Below, one piece after another: positions 1 to 10,815 of a stretch of 36,304 nt of DNA. A program made the translations under genes and the position numbers. Source of the DNA: Diphasiastrum complanatum. Its lineage: Eukaryota > Streptophyta > Lycopodiopsida > Lycopodiales > Lycopodiaceae. Positions within the stretch are counted from its first letter, which is position 1. Each line of letters opens with the position of its first letter. Location of the stretch: positions 1 to 36,304 of the forward strand of contig MU835789.1 of NCBI GenBank assembly GCA_029204225.1. The letters are read 5' to 3'. The notes beneath the pieces were generated by a model. It ran no database searches, was not told the DNA's origin, and was given only the letters and a program-made list of their open reading frames with translations.

Positions 1-370
1 GTATGATAGGATACCACTTATGAGTAGGCCTTGGTCATGTATTTTTTATCATTTGTGCTGGTTTGCATGAGTGTGTGTGGGGATGCATGTTGCCTTGTCA
101 CAGGAGTCTAGATCTGAGTCAGGTTGTATGTGCTTGTGCATTTGCTACGTCAAGAACAAAGTAGTCATTTTATGCTCATTGACTGTCATTGTCTACTAGC
201 TGTCTATCTGGCGAGGGTGCAATCTTATGGTGGAAGTAAGATTTCCTCAGGTTGAGCCTTAGTTGCTCATTTATGTCAGCTTTACAGGTTTGTGCTTGTA
301 AGAGTCTGATAGGATGTCAGCCTAGCTAGATGGAGGATGTAAGTCTCATGGTGGTAGTGGGATTTCCAAA
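1..370. other. Unassigned stretch before repeat copy A
   Basis: I see no coding frame with recognisable residues, no RNA gene and no clear repeat here. It is ordinary AT-rich DNA that stops resembling the copy B flank at about 371, which marks the left edge of the duplicated segment. Confidence 0.4.
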
Positions 371-1475
371 TTTGAACATTTGGTTTATTGAATCTAGTCC
401 ATATTTTAAGTAGGTTTTTTGATATGGAGGGAAACCAAGATCATTAATGAGACATGGACCTGTTATAAATAAATGTATACACATGGGAAGAGCGTCATTC
501 GCTCTCTCTCTCTCTCATGCTTATACATGAGTTCTCTTGGTTCATCTATCCATTGGTGCACTACCTTGATGATATCTTGCAATCTTGTGTGTAGAATAGT
601 CATATTTTGCTATTTTCAGATCCACATTTGTGAAATGCACTAGGGTACTGTTATTGTACGGACAACAACTTCATTTTATCATGTATTTGATGTTTGATCA
701 AGATCTTATTGAGTACATCACTTTGGTGTAGTTGATGTTAGATTTCTACTTTGTCAATGTGTGGGCCAAGGGAATATGACATCACTAGCACCAATATCAA
801 GCTTATAAAGTTTGAGGTGTCAACATTGAAATGATACAAAGCTCTAGTTTTCTAGAAAATTCAATAAGAAAATGGTCACTTTCTTTTTGCACTATGTAGG
901 AAGGTCATTCTCAGCCCCCGCCCATGGTCCTTGTCCTTTGCCAAGGCACTCTCACGAGCGATGGAGGCCCATGAGTCCTGGGCATTTGACCCCACATGTT
1001 CAGACTCCATGGTTCTAGAAGTGATGGCGATAGATGATTAAGACTCTACAATGCCATCGAAATAAATTCCATAAAAAAACTCCAATGAGCCACGTCAAGC
1101 CATGAGAGTGGCATGGCCATTTGATTTAAGAAATTTGCTAGCTTATAATCATTACACAGATAAATTGGCCAATGAAAGAATGCTATGACAAATATGGGGA
1201 GGGAAGGGTTTGCTCCGAGGCCCTTCCGCCCGAGAAGGTAATGCGCTCGAGGATAATTATTTTACATAATAATTTTGTATTATTATGTATGAAATAATAA
1301 TCAAGTCACATACACGAGTCCAAAGCAAGTAAAAAGAAAATTGCAATGGAGGTTTTGCTTCAAAAAAATGTCAAGCATGGATACATTAGATAATACGTAT
1401 CATATTTTGCAAATCAAATTCCTAGTAAATAAGGATAAGCTACCTTACCCTTTCGTACAATCTGCTTTTTCAAAG

Positions 1476-1478
<3 letters not shown>

Positions 1479-1555
<77 letters not shown>
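1479..1555. repeat. (GA)n microsatellite
   Basis: An uninterrupted GA dinucleotide run of about 77 bases. It lies where copy B has (GA)n(GT)n followed by the SDR start. Here the run joins directly to the SDR C-terminal codons. Frames across it give only Arg-Glu repeats and are not genes. Confidence 0.95.
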
Positions 1556-1557
<2 letters not shown>

Positions 1558-1632
1558 AGCGATGAAGGAGAATGGGTGAACGGGCAGGTGATCAGAGCCA
1601 ACGGAGGCAGTGCAGTTTCAATGTTCAATCAG
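1555..1632 (+). pseudogene. SDR C-terminal remnant (copy A)
   Basis: Only the last 20 or so codons of a short-chain dehydrogenase remain. The frame reads V-S-D-E-G-E-W-V-N-G-Q and then I-R-A-N-G-G, the usual C-terminal strand and 'NGQ.I..NGG' ending of plant glucose/ribitol-type SDRs. No start, cofactor motif or catalytic residues are present because the body is deleted. This remnant keeps the Trp codon that is a stop in copy B, so copy B is not its direct parent. The frame runs on into flanking DNA without a proper stop. Confidence 0.8.
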
Positions 1633-2442
1633 GTACCCTTTATGAGTGAACTCTTTGTTGTCAAGCATCGTTATGGGTTGGTGAGAGAGGCTGGTTCCAA
1701 TGCGTGGTCAATTTGTGCGATGTGGGAGCACAAGCTCAAATCCCTGCACAATTTTTGCGCCCATATACAAGAACAGTTTTGTTCAGTAACTGGATATGGA
1801 GCTCGATGAAACTCAGACCCCACTATATTATAAGATGGCATGAATTTGACATTTAGAATTAGAAGACGTTTAGTTTCTGAAGTTGATAATAGAAATTGAG
1901 GTAATACCAGACCTTTTTTTATGTTCCATCTTTTTTTTTCCCTGAATGGAAGATTTAACCGCATCTGTTGGGTAACTAAATATTATATATCAAGACAGTT
2001 TGCACTTCAAGTGTAGTAAGAATGAATGTTGTATAGCACTATGGACAGAAAATCAGTGCTAGGCTTTTGCAAATTGCAGTGTAAGTTGAATGGAAAAAGT
2101 TTCTTGGAGCGTTCATTCTAAAAGAGCTCGAGTCTTGTAGCAGGGATTAGAAAGTGTTATGCCCATGGTGGTCAATTTTTTTGTAGCTTTGTCCCCAAGT
2201 GATATGCTATCTTATCATATGCACAAAATGTCACATGTTGTTATTGGTGAGTTTGAGCATTAAACTATTTTTTTAAATCATTATAGATTGAAATCTCTTC
2301 CATTATCATTCTTCAACATTTGAATCATTCTTTCACTTTGAGGTAAAGCTTGTCGCGGCCTCAAAGATCACCTTGTTGGTTGTTGTGGAGATTAGTAATG
2401 TCGGAGTCTTGTATTGTGGAAGCTTATCAGGCTATGAAAATA

Positions 2443-2454
2443 GCTCTGATACCA
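2443..2454 (-). other. Copia primer-binding site
   Basis: 'gctctgatacca' is the exact complement of the plant Copia primer-binding site TGGTATCAGAGC (initiator Met tRNA). It abuts the LTR that starts at 2455, so the element reads on the minus strand. Only about 40 bases of internal sequence remain to its left. Confidence 0.85.
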
Positions 2455-3567
2455 TGTTGGAGAGAGGGAGATGAGACGAGAGGAGAAAAGTGTCATATGC
2501 TAGAAATGAAAAATTAGCTCAAAAAGAGGTAAGAGGAACACGAACAAGAAACGAAACACGAACGAGAAACGAACTCGAACAGAAAGCGTTCATGTGCAGC
2601 GGAACAAGCTATATGACTCTCCGAAGCATGACTATGCCTATCAGAATGAACAGAATGTTAGTGATGGAAATCACGATCATTCTTGATTACACACCAAACC
2701 TTATTGAATGAAGTGCCAGAAGAATAATTTGTCGCAAATAGTAAGACAAATTATGTGTCGCGAATGATTTGAGAATGATTCGCGAAGAGAGAGATTAAGC
2801 TCAACTGATAATCAGTCGCAAAAGATTCAAAAGACTAGACTAAATGTTAGTCGTCTATTATAAAAAATGAGCAACTAGAAAAAAAACCAGACAGAATGAA
2901 TAATAAGCATAAACAATATTAACACAGTTCTGATCGTAGAACAAAGGACTGTTATCAATTAAGTATATCATGTATACATGTCAATAATGCAGTAGAGCAC
3001 AAGACAATAGCGGAGGAAACCGCGTGCTCCACGAAGCTTATTTCAATCTTTAAAGGAATGAAACCTTATTAATGACAATAAAGATCAATGCACAAGACAT
3101 CTACTTCTCTACTCTCTGACAACTTCTGATGCTAATTTACATACACTTGATCTTTGATCAATGATCTCTGATCAATCAATCTCTTCTCATCGTCCGTTTA
3201 TCAAACTGAATACACATATGGTATTCAACATATATATAATCATGTTACAGGTGTGCAGATGAAGAAAGTACAAGGTGGATGTGCTGTCTGTAGGAGACCG
3301 TGGGTGGCTGCAGTCGTTGTCCAGTCTATTAGCGCAGTTGCATAGGGTGAGCATGAAATGGACGTGACGTCAGCCTTTGCTGAGGTGAACGATGGTTGTC
3401 ACCTGAACACGTGTAAAACAACAAACACAGTGTCACGATTCTTTCGTCTTTTCTTCGCCTGTGAAATTTGCATGTTAATATGCAGACTGCACGACAATGC
3501 GAGTAAATATGCAGCATGAATGGAGGTTAAAATGGGATTTAGGAGAGTGGAGGAAATAAATCCAACA
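2455..3567 (-). mobile_element. Copia LTR (1.1 kb), minus orientation
   Basis: The block starts TGTTGGA next to the primer-binding site and ends TCCAACA, giving 7-base terminal inverted repeats that fit LTR ends (TG...CA). No coding region of the element follows: the internal part is cut about 50 bases past the LTR, at the break of repeat copy A. This is a 5' LTR with its primer site and nothing else. No target-site duplication can be recognised. Confidence 0.75.
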
Positions 3568-3694
3568 TCAATAATAGGCCAATATGCATTTTAGACTTAG
3601 AGATAAACTTATGAAAGTTATTTAGTCTAAGTTCATTTGAATTATCACTTTTGGAAAGAGTGGAAAGTTAGGAGGACGAGTTTGGAAGATTCAA

Positions 3695-4794
3695 ATTGAA
3701 CATTTGGTTCATTGAATCTAGTCCATATTTTAAGTAGGGTTTTTGATACGGAGGGAAAGATCATTAATGAGGCATGGACCTGTTATAAATAGATGTACAC
3801 ACATAGGAAGAGCATCATTTTCTCTCTCTCTCTCTCATGCTTATACATGAGTTCTCTTGGGTTCATCTATCCATTGGTGCACTACCTTGATGATATCTTG
3901 CAATCTTGTGTGTAGAATGGTCATATTTTGCTATTTTCGGATCCACATGTGAAATGCACAAGGGTATTGTTATTGTACAGAACAACAACTTCATTTCACA
4001 TATATTTGATGTTGATCAATATCTTATTGAGTTTACATCACTTTTGTGTAGATTGTTAGATTTCTACTTTGTCAATGTGGGGCCAAGGGAATACATCACT
4101 AGCACCAATATCAAGCTTATAAAGCTTGAGGTGTCAACATTGAAATTATACAAAGCTCTAGTTTTCTAGAAAATTCAATAAGAAAATGATTACTTTCTTT
4201 TTGCATTATGTAGGGAAGGTCATTCTCAGCCCGCCCATGGTCCTTGTCCTTTGCCAAGGCACTCCCACGAGCGATGGAGAGGCCCATGAGGCCTGGGCAT
4301 TGACCCCCACATGTTCAGACTCCATGGTTTAGAAGTGATGGCGATAGATGATTAAGACTCTACAATGGCCATCGAAATAAATTTCATAAAAAAACTCCAA
4401 TGAGCCACGTCAAGCCATGAGAGTGGCATGGCCATTTGATTTAAGAAATTTGTTAACTTATAATCATTACACAAATAAATTGGCCAATGAAAGAATGCTA
4501 TAACAAATATGGGGAGGAAAGGGTCGGCTCCGAGGCCCTTCCGCCCGGGAAGATGATGCGCTCGAAGGATAATTATTTTTACATAATAATTTTGTATTAT
4601 TATGTATGAAATAATAATCAAGTCACATACACGGAGTCCAAAGCAAGTAAAAAGAGAAATGCAATGGAGGTTTTGCTTCAAAAAAATGTCAAGCATGGAT
4701 ACATTAGATAATACGTATCATATTTTGCAAATCAAATTCCTAGTAAATAAGGATAAGCTACCTTACCCTTTCGTACAATCTGCTTTTTCAAGAG

Positions 4795-4828
<34 letters not shown>

Positions 4829-4860
4829 TGTGTGTGTGTGTGTGTGTGCGCCAGGGAGAT
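3695..4860 (+). repeat. Duplicated segment, copy B, 5' flank of the SDR
   Basis: This is the counterpart of 371-1555. It contains a TATA-like 'ttataaatag' at about 3782, a CT run at about 3823, and a GC-richer patch near 4215-4340. It ends in the microsatellite directly before the SDR ATG. It probably contains the old SDR promoter and leader. No other gene is visible in it. Confidence 0.75.
4797..4848. repeat. (AG)n(TG)n compound microsatellite
   Basis: An AG run to about 4826 followed directly by a TG run to about 4848, ending 12 bases before the SDR ATG. It would have lain in the leader or core promoter of that gene. Confidence 0.95.
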
Positions 4861-5610
4861 ATGGCAACCTCGCGCAAGCTTGAAGGACGAGCAGCCATAA
4901 TGACAGGAAGCTCAAGGATTCGGTCGAGAAATTGCTCTGACGCTAGGTAGTAATGGTGCATCTGTAGTGGTGGTGTATCAGGGCCACCAGGACAAGGCCC
5001 ATGAAGTCGTGGAATTGATCAAAAACCAGTCTGGTAAGGCCATCGCTGTGCGTGCGGATGTGAGCAGCGAGGAAGATGTGAAGGCGGTTTTTGACAAGGC
5101 GGAGGAAGCTTTTGGCAAAATTCACATCCTTGTCAACAATGTCGGGATATTCTGCCTTCGTATTCGAGTTTGGAGGATACCTCTGTGGAGGATTGGGATC
5201 GTGTCTTTTCTGTGAACACCAAAGTTTCATTGCATCTAGAGAGGCTGCCAAAAGACTCGTGCGAGGTGGAGGTGGGAGAATTGTCAATTAGCTCTTCCCT
5301 AGTCGCTACGTTGAACCCAGGCTATGGCGCGTACGCAGCCAGCAAAGCAGCATTTGACACTTTCACTAAAGTTTTAACAAAAGAGCTCAAAGGGAGGAAG
5401 ATCACTGCCAGTGTTGTGGCCCCTGGGGTTGTGACAACGGACATATTCTTTGCAGGGAAAGACGAGGCAACAGTACAGCGCTTGAAAGCTCTCAATCCTT
5501 TTGAACGCTTGGGCAAACCTAGAGATATAGTAGCCCTTCTGCTCTTTGTCGTTAGTGATGAAGGAGAATGAGTGAACGAGGAGATCAGAGCCAACAGAGG
5601 CAATGCAGTT
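4861..5610 (+). pseudogene. Short-chain dehydrogenase/reductase pseudogene (copy B)
   Basis: This is an intronless relic of a classical NAD(P)(H)-dependent SDR of the plant glucose/ribitol type. It starts at ATG 4861 (MATSRKLEGR). Pieces in order are: the Rossmann TGSSR with its glycine-rich loop damaged, 'ADVSSEEDV', 'ILVNNVGIF' (family consensus NNAG), 'DTSVEDWDRVFSVNTK', the catalytic 'YAASK' (YxxxK), 'VVAPGVVTTDIF' and 'DEATVQRLKALNPFERLG'. At least three frameshifts are visible: near 4920, near 5150-5160 and near 5230. A TGA at 5569 replaces the Trp of the C-terminal 'DEGEW'. The intact length would be about 250 residues, normal for the family. No enzyme can be made from this copy. Lack of introns could mean retroposition or an intronless parent. 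Confidence 0.9.
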
Positions 5611-6624
5611 TCAATGTTCAATCAGGTACTCTTCATGAGTGAACTCTTTGTTGTTAAGCATCGTTAGGGGTTGGTGAGAGAGGCTGGTTCCAATGCGTGG
5701 TCAATTTGTGCGATGTGGGAGCACAAGCTCAAATCCCTGCACAATTTTTGCAACAATATACAAGAACAGTTTGTTCAATAAGTGGATATGGAGCTCGATG
5801 AAACTCAGACCCCACTATATTATAAGATGGCATGAATTTGACATTTAGAATTAGAAGACGTTTAGTTTCTGGAGTTGATAATAGAAATTGAGATAATACC
5901 AGACCTTTTTTATGTGTCCATCTTTTTTTTCCCTTCTATGGAAGATTTAACCGCATTTGGGTAACTAGATATATTATATATCAAGACAGTTTGCACTTCA
6001 AGTGTAGTAAGAATGAATGTTGTATAGCACTGTGGACAAAAAATCAGTGCTAGGCTTTTGCAAATTGCAGTGTAAGTTGAATGGAAAAAGTTTCTTGGAG
6101 CATTCATTCTAAAAGAGCTCGAGTCTTGTAGCGGGGATTAGAAGTGTTATGCCCATGTGGTCAATTTTTTTGTGGCTTTGTCCCCAAGTGATATGCTATC
6201 TTATCATATGCACAAATGTCACATGTTGTTATGTGGTGAGTTTGAGCATTAAACTATTTTTTTGAATCATTATAGATTGAAATCTCTTCCATTATCATTC
6301 TTCAACATTTGAATCATTCTTTCACTTTGAGGTAAAGCTTGTCGCGGCCTCAAAGATCACCTTGTTGGTTGTTGTGGAGATTAGTAATGTCGCTGGGGTT
6401 GAGTGTATACAAGTGGTCTTTATTTTAAATTGGAGTTTTTTTATGAAGCTAGTCCACACTCTAAGTGCCTCTTCTGCTCTTTTGCTTTTCATTGTGTTTG
6501 CTCTATTCATTCTCAACCAAGGATGTTTAATTGGTCAGTTTACTTTTGTTCTCACTACAAATATATATATCATGCTTGTGTTTCTCCTCTGATTCACTCC
6601 TTTAACTTCGGAGTTTTTACCCCC
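5611..6624 (+). repeat. Duplicated segment, copy B, 3' flank of the SDR
   Basis: It matches 1633-2403 of copy A and then continues to about 6624 in agreement with copy C (22738-22970) and the tandem units at 24200-24460 and 25640-25900. It holds old 3' flanking DNA of the SDR gene. Short open frames here have no recognisable residues. Confidence 0.8.
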
Positions 6625-6994
6625 CTCAATGACAGCATTTATGCTAGCAATTAGTGCAAAAATCTGATGTCATCAATGGAGAATGTGTGGAACAATTCCA
6701 TCACCCTCCCTTGAGCCAAACATTCATTGGAATCTGCAAAACAAATTGCTCACTGCATCATGTCCAAGAGCTATGCCAAGGATAATATCCTTCCCTGAAA
6801 CTGCAAATGCATCCGCAAACTGTCTCATATTAAAGATATCACCTTACTTTTGCATCCAAAGAACCATATTCTAGGATACCTATTCCAAGTTTAGCAATCT
6901 TGCAACAACTTTATGAATCCCATAGAGTATATGGGCACAAACTACCACCAAGCATCTGCTTCGTCATAAGACTTTTCAGCTACAGCTGTTAGGT
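6625..6994. other. Unassigned stretch between repeat B and the Copia gag relic
   Basis: A minus-strand reading contains 'KDIILGIALGHD', which faintly recalls the 'ILG' part of retroviral-type aspartic proteases, but frames are broken and no active-site DSG/DTG is visible. I make no firm assignment. It could be degenerate continuation of the neighbouring retroelement. Confidence 0.25.
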
Positions 6995-7750
6995 TCACTT
7001 CCTCTTTTTCTTATCACTTTCAGTGGACTTCTTTGACTTAAGATCCACTTTCATCTTTAAACATTGATTTTTATAATGTCTCATCTTTTCACAATAAAAG
7101 CATTTAACATTCTTTTCACTCTTAGAACTGCCTTCGTCACTTTTAGATTTACTAGTTTGATTAGCTTTCCATTTAGTATACAAAGCGACTTCATCTGAAG
7201 AGAATATTGTAACAACAGAATTTTGCATTCTACGTTTTTCTTCAAGTAATGAAGCTATCATAATTTCTAATGACTGATTAGGCAAGTTTCTGAGTGTAAA
7301 ATGACATTACTATACTCAATCGGCATGCTATTCAATAGCACGACCATAGCATCATCATCGGGAACATTAGAACCAGTTCCAGCAAGCTGATTCATTATTG
7401 ACTTCATACGATTCACGTGATCATTTAAGCTCATTCCACTTTCTAGCTTTAATGCGAAAAATTGCTGCTTAAGAAGAATTTTATCATTTTTAGAACATGC
7501 TCCAAATATAGCTTCCAATGATTGCCATATTTCACGAGCAGTCTTAGATAGGTCCAAATGATGAATTTGAGAATCAGCCAAACCAAGACCAATGTAAGCA
7601 GTAGCTCTCTTATCACACAAATCAATATTAGAAGAATCACATGAATATTTTTGCTTAACTTTTGAACCCTCAACAAGATCCCACAAATTTTTCTCAGTCA
7701 ATAATAATCTCATCTTGACTTGCCATGTATGAAAGTTTTACCGTGAGAGG
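6995..7750 (-). pseudogene. Ty1/Copia Gag relic
   Basis: On the minus strand the frame reads 'NFHTWQVKMRLLLTEKNLW', the N-terminal signature of plant Copia Gag. A UBN2-type Gag body follows ('REIWQSLEAIFG', 'LNDHVNRMKSIMNQLAG'), then after a frameshift at about 7285 a zinc knuckle C-FY-C-EKMR-H-YKNQ-C (CX2CX4HX4C). Arg replaces the usual Gly before the His. A further one-base loss near 7740 breaks the start, and the initiator Met is not visible. Gag would coat the element RNA in virus-like particles. No protease, integrase or RT of this element lies next to it, so it is a truncated copy. Confidence 0.9.
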
Positions 7751-9242
7751 ACATAAAGACATCACCTCGACTAGGCTTATCAATTGGTTAGTTCGTAAAA
7801 CCAATTTGACCTCTTAATTCCTTGAAAAACATTCACGTCATTCTATATATGTTCTGTACTTAGCATGACAATCAATTACTAGCTTTTGATTAGCTTTTCA
7901 CAATCTACTGATGTTCGAATCACAAGATTTTTGGATCAAAACGAAGCTTAAACATTGTAGAACAATCATGTACAGCTTTTTTTTCAACATGTGAATTCTC
8001 TATTTAAGCCTCTGCTATGTGTTATTCTCCAATTTTTACACAGTGGGCCTGTTCCTAAATTGTAAGATAATCCTTAGGGACCCAACCTTTAGATTTTTAA
8101 CTGAAGAATGCTATCGAGCATGTATCGCTTAGCTGTGACCTCGCCAGGAATGATAATAACGAATGTGCTTCCACGATGTCTGTGGATGTACCATGTCTCA
8201 CGAAACCAGTTCACAACTGATCCTATATTGCAATATGTGGCTCTGGATGAAAACCGAATCTTTGCTCATGCAAAGCTTACTCAAATTTGTCCTCCCAGAT
8301 TCAGTCACACTCCTTTTTATTGAAACTGATCTTCCAGAATCAACATCATCAATAAAGCTTCAAGAAATCACTCAGATGAGGGAAAAATCGACGCATCAAC
8401 TACACGCTCCTACACGGATCTGGATCGCGAGCCTGCAGCCACCTCTGCTGCACTTCACGTGCCTCCAGCACTTCTTCGGACATATCCTTCTTTCTTGCCT
8501 CAGATTGCTCCTTTCTGGATCGCGACTGGCAATCTCACGGATCTGCTTGCAGTCAGAGTTCACTCCAGACCACAAGGTTTTCTGATTCTAAGACAGGTTC
8601 ACTAAGCAACAGCGATGGTGGCCTAACGAAGCTGTAGATGAAGACCGCACATCTTCCTATCAAGCACAGCCCTTCAGTTGCGCACTACAGTTGCGCTCAA
8701 CAGACCTTCGGAATCCTCCAAAATGCTTCTCAATCTCACCAACTCAAACTTCTGAGCAGATCGGTGGATCCAGAACAAACAAGGGCCAAGCAACAAAACA
8801 AAAGAGCGACTGCTGGCGGCCTTTCCTTTGCCTTCAATTTCGATTCAGAAAGCAATCAAAGATGGGAGCCACCTTTGCTGCCGCATACGGCCTTCACCTT
8901 CCATACACGGTTGTCCATCAGGATCGCGACTGCTTCTTGCAAAAGAGGCCAAGAGAATAAGCGCTCAGTCCTAGCAGACTATTGCTTCTTGCAATGACCT
9001 TACTCGTGATTCTGCATCACTAAACCAGGCTTTAATAGAATAGCAAGCATGGCTCTCTCTCATTTTCCTTGTGCACAAAAGCAAAATCATCCTATTTCTA
9101 CAAACAGAATCAAATATAACTTAGAGAATGCATCTTTGTTTATTAACAAAACTGAAAATTTTTTATTTTTAAAAATTTTCTCAGCAAACAAAATGCTATC
9201 AAAATCTTTTAGGAATCAAACTGCACGCTAGGATCATTCATG
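7751..9242. other. Unassigned stretch, possibly 5' UTR/LTR of the Gag relic
   Basis: This lies on the 5' side of the minus-strand Gag relic, where its leader and LTR should be. I find no initiator-Met primer site and no clear LTR ends. The plus-strand open frames at 8108-8585 and 8638-8997 have Cys/His/Ser/Leu-rich composition without any family motif. The decamer 'ggatcgcgac' or a one-base variant recurs near 8420, 8518 and 8921. GC content is somewhat higher between 8380 and 8900. Confidence 0.35.
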
Positions 9243-9557
9243 TGTTAGCCATAGATGGCTCTGAAAGCATGCACATAAGCAATCACATAGGACAAGAGAG
9301 AGAGAGAACTCCATTGCTCTATATCCTTAAACTTGCACACTACAATATGAGAGAAATACAATATGTGAGACTGAGAGAGAGGTAGAGGTTACACCTCTTC
9401 ATAAAAGACCTCAGCCCATTTCACATGGGGATGAGCCCAAAATATATCAAACTTGACTTTAGGCACATTGGGCCTTTATCACATTTATCTATTACATTTC
9501 AAGTATGTCTTTAAATAAACAACAAAGTGGCATTGCCCATTAATAATAATTCTAACA
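9243..9557 (-). mobile_element. LTR-like block, probably a solo LTR
   Basis: The 315-base block begins TGTTAG and ends CTAACA. Read on the minus strand it opens 'TGTTAGAATTATTATT' and has a TATA-like 'cttttatgaag', as plant Copia LTRs do. No primer-binding site or polypurine tract flanks it and I see no convincing target duplication. It sits directly before a plus-strand RNase H relic, so it probably belongs to a different element. Confidence 0.5.
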
Positions 9558-9576
9558 TTGAGTACATCACCCTCTT

Positions 9577-9975
9577 AGAAAGCTTATAGGCTCCCTAATC
9601 TATTTAACCATCACTAGACCTGGCTTTAAGTTTTTGTGTAAAGTTGAGTCAAAGCATGCAGCTCCTTTAGTGCATCATTGGAAAAGTGTGCCAAGAGAGT
9701 GCCTATATGTTTCTAGTACTAGATTTTTTGGCATACTTTATGAAGGACCTAACTTGCACTTGAGAGCCTACTCAGATTCAGATTTTGCAGGTGACAAGAT
9801 GGATAAAAAATCCATTAGTGCATTTGCAACATTCCTTTGTGGAGGAATAATATTTTGGCTTTCCAAAAAGCAAGATACTATCTCACTATCTTCTTGTGAA
9901 GCCGAGTACAAGGCATTGACTTCAACAATTAAGAGCCTATGGCTAAGAAGACTCTTGATGGAGTTGCAGTGCTAA
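9577..9975 (+). pseudogene. Ty1/Copia RNase H relic (3' end of pol)
   Basis: One open frame runs from 'RKLIGSLIYLTITRP' through 'FGILYEGP', 'AYSDSDFAGD', 'KKSISAFATFLCGG', 'IFWLSKKQ' and 'ISLSSCEAEYKAL' to 'LWLRRLLMEL'. These are the end of the RT connection and the RNase H domain of plant Copia Pol, including the acidic residues in SDSDFAGD and SCEAEY. The frame is unbroken for about 130 codons, better preserved than its neighbours. The match stops at 9972, where unrelated DNA begins, so the last part of RNase H and the 3' LTR are missing. Confidence 0.9.
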
Positions 9976-10109
9976 AGGCCGAGGAGATCCCTTACATCCA
10001 GCATCATTAGCAAAGGAAGCTATCTCTCGATTAGAAGATGTTTTTTTATCAAAAGCAGGACTCCATAAAGGACATGTCAAAATTCAAAGATGAAAAGCTT
10101 TCAGGAAAG

Positions 10110-10768
10110 AATGGAACATGTCAACTAAGCCAAGCATAGGAGGAGCAAAAGCACGTCGTTTCTATCAAATCATACTGGTAAGGCTTCTAATATTCAACAC
10201 TCAGTCTGGACATATTATTGCTGCCACTCAGAACTTTGAGAATAACGGCAAAACCATAGTACTAAAAGTTGATGTATGAAAAAAGCTTGATATGATTGCT
10301 ATTTTAAGAAAGAAAAATACTCTGATATTGATAAGAAAGCTGTCCAAAGGACTTGTGTTGAGTTTGTTAATGCAATATTAAAAGCATGGGCAGAAGATCA
10401 CATCACTCATTACATGGTTAGTATAAAATTTCAAAATGCTTTCAAATTTTCATATATATTTAGATCTAAACATATTAAAATTATGATTTTGACATATGCA
10501 GCACATAGTAAGAGATCATACAACATATTTTGCAAATACATATGAAAGCTTGAGTGTATGGTCATCACAAGGGATGGAGAAGTCACATTGGCAAGCACGA
10601 GCAGCATTTCATCAAAATACACAACATGGAGGAACCAATGAAAAACAAAACTACATCTGTCAATTGTTTCAGTGGTTCTACCGCAGAGTTCAGATTCGAC
10701 ATATAACAAAGTTCACACAATACAACAAGTTTAGAAAGCATGCAAGTTCATACAGGAGAGAAAATTAG
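10110..10768 (+). pseudogene. Unidentified spliced gene with a 'QGMEKSH' motif (cluster gene 1)
   Basis: Three exon-like pieces share the plus strand. Around 10110-10190 one reads 'MSTKPSIGGAKARRFYQI', followed by a donor-like GTAAGG. Another, about 10283-10416, reads 'KKEKYSDIDKKAVQRTC' and 'KAWAEDHITHYM'. A well-formed 85-base intron (GTTAGT...TATGCAG, 10417-10501) joins it in phase 0 to the last piece, 10502-10768, which reads 'HIVRDHTTYF', 'WSSQGMEKSHWQARAAF', 'NTQHGG' and 'QLFQWFYRR'. I do not recognise the family. The 'YMH...Q-G-M/L-E-K' arrangement recalls uncharacterised, probably transposon-derived proteins from scattered eukaryotes, but that is memory, not a search. A stop and frame changes before 10283 suggest decay. 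It converges on cluster gene 2. Confidence 0.45.
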
Positions 10769-10773
10769 ATGAT

Positions 10774-10815
10774 TGCTGAGTAGAAGATCATCATTGCTGA
10801 GTAGAAGATCATCAT
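10774..10815. repeat. 21-base tandem duplication
   Basis: 'attgctgagtagaagatcatc' (split here as attgctgagta + gaagatcatc) occurs twice in direct succession just after the stop of cluster gene 1. It looks like a simple slippage duplication. Confidence 0.9.

Larger units (their letters stand above)
371..2403 (+). repeat. Duplicated segment, copy A (SDR promoter and 3' flanks)
   Basis: Positions 371-1555 match 3695-4826 almost base for base: the TATA-like 'ttataaata' block, a short CT run and the 'catgagagtggcatggcc' block. Positions 1555-2403 match 5550-6389. The SDR body present between these two parts in copy B is missing here. Small indels and point changes separate the copies throughout, so the duplication is not recent. 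The copy ends abruptly at 2403, where the Copia fragment begins, whereas copy B continues to about 6624. Confidence 0.85.

Noticed and set aside
1341-1559. Open frame of Arg-Glu repeats
   Set aside because: It is the translation of the GA microsatellite plus flanking repeat DNA; the same non-genic flank occurs in copy B.
1576-1809. 77-codon open frame after the GA run
   Set aside because: Only its first part is the SDR tail; the rest is non-coding 3' flank, broken in copies B and C.
4967-5291. Separate overlapping open frames as different genes
   Set aside because: They are successive pieces of one SDR reading frame split by frameshifts.
6683-6874. Plus-strand open frame as a gene
   Set aside because: No family features; a faint protease-like phrase on the other strand is too weak to call.
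8638-8997. 119-codon open frame
   Set aside because: No motif, odd composition, and overlapping open frames in the same GC-richer DNA. It lies where a retroelement leader or LTR is expected.
9243-9557. LTR of the neighbouring RNase H relic
   Set aside because: A 3' LTR should follow, not precede, a plus-strand RNase H, and the block reads as an LTR on the minus strand.
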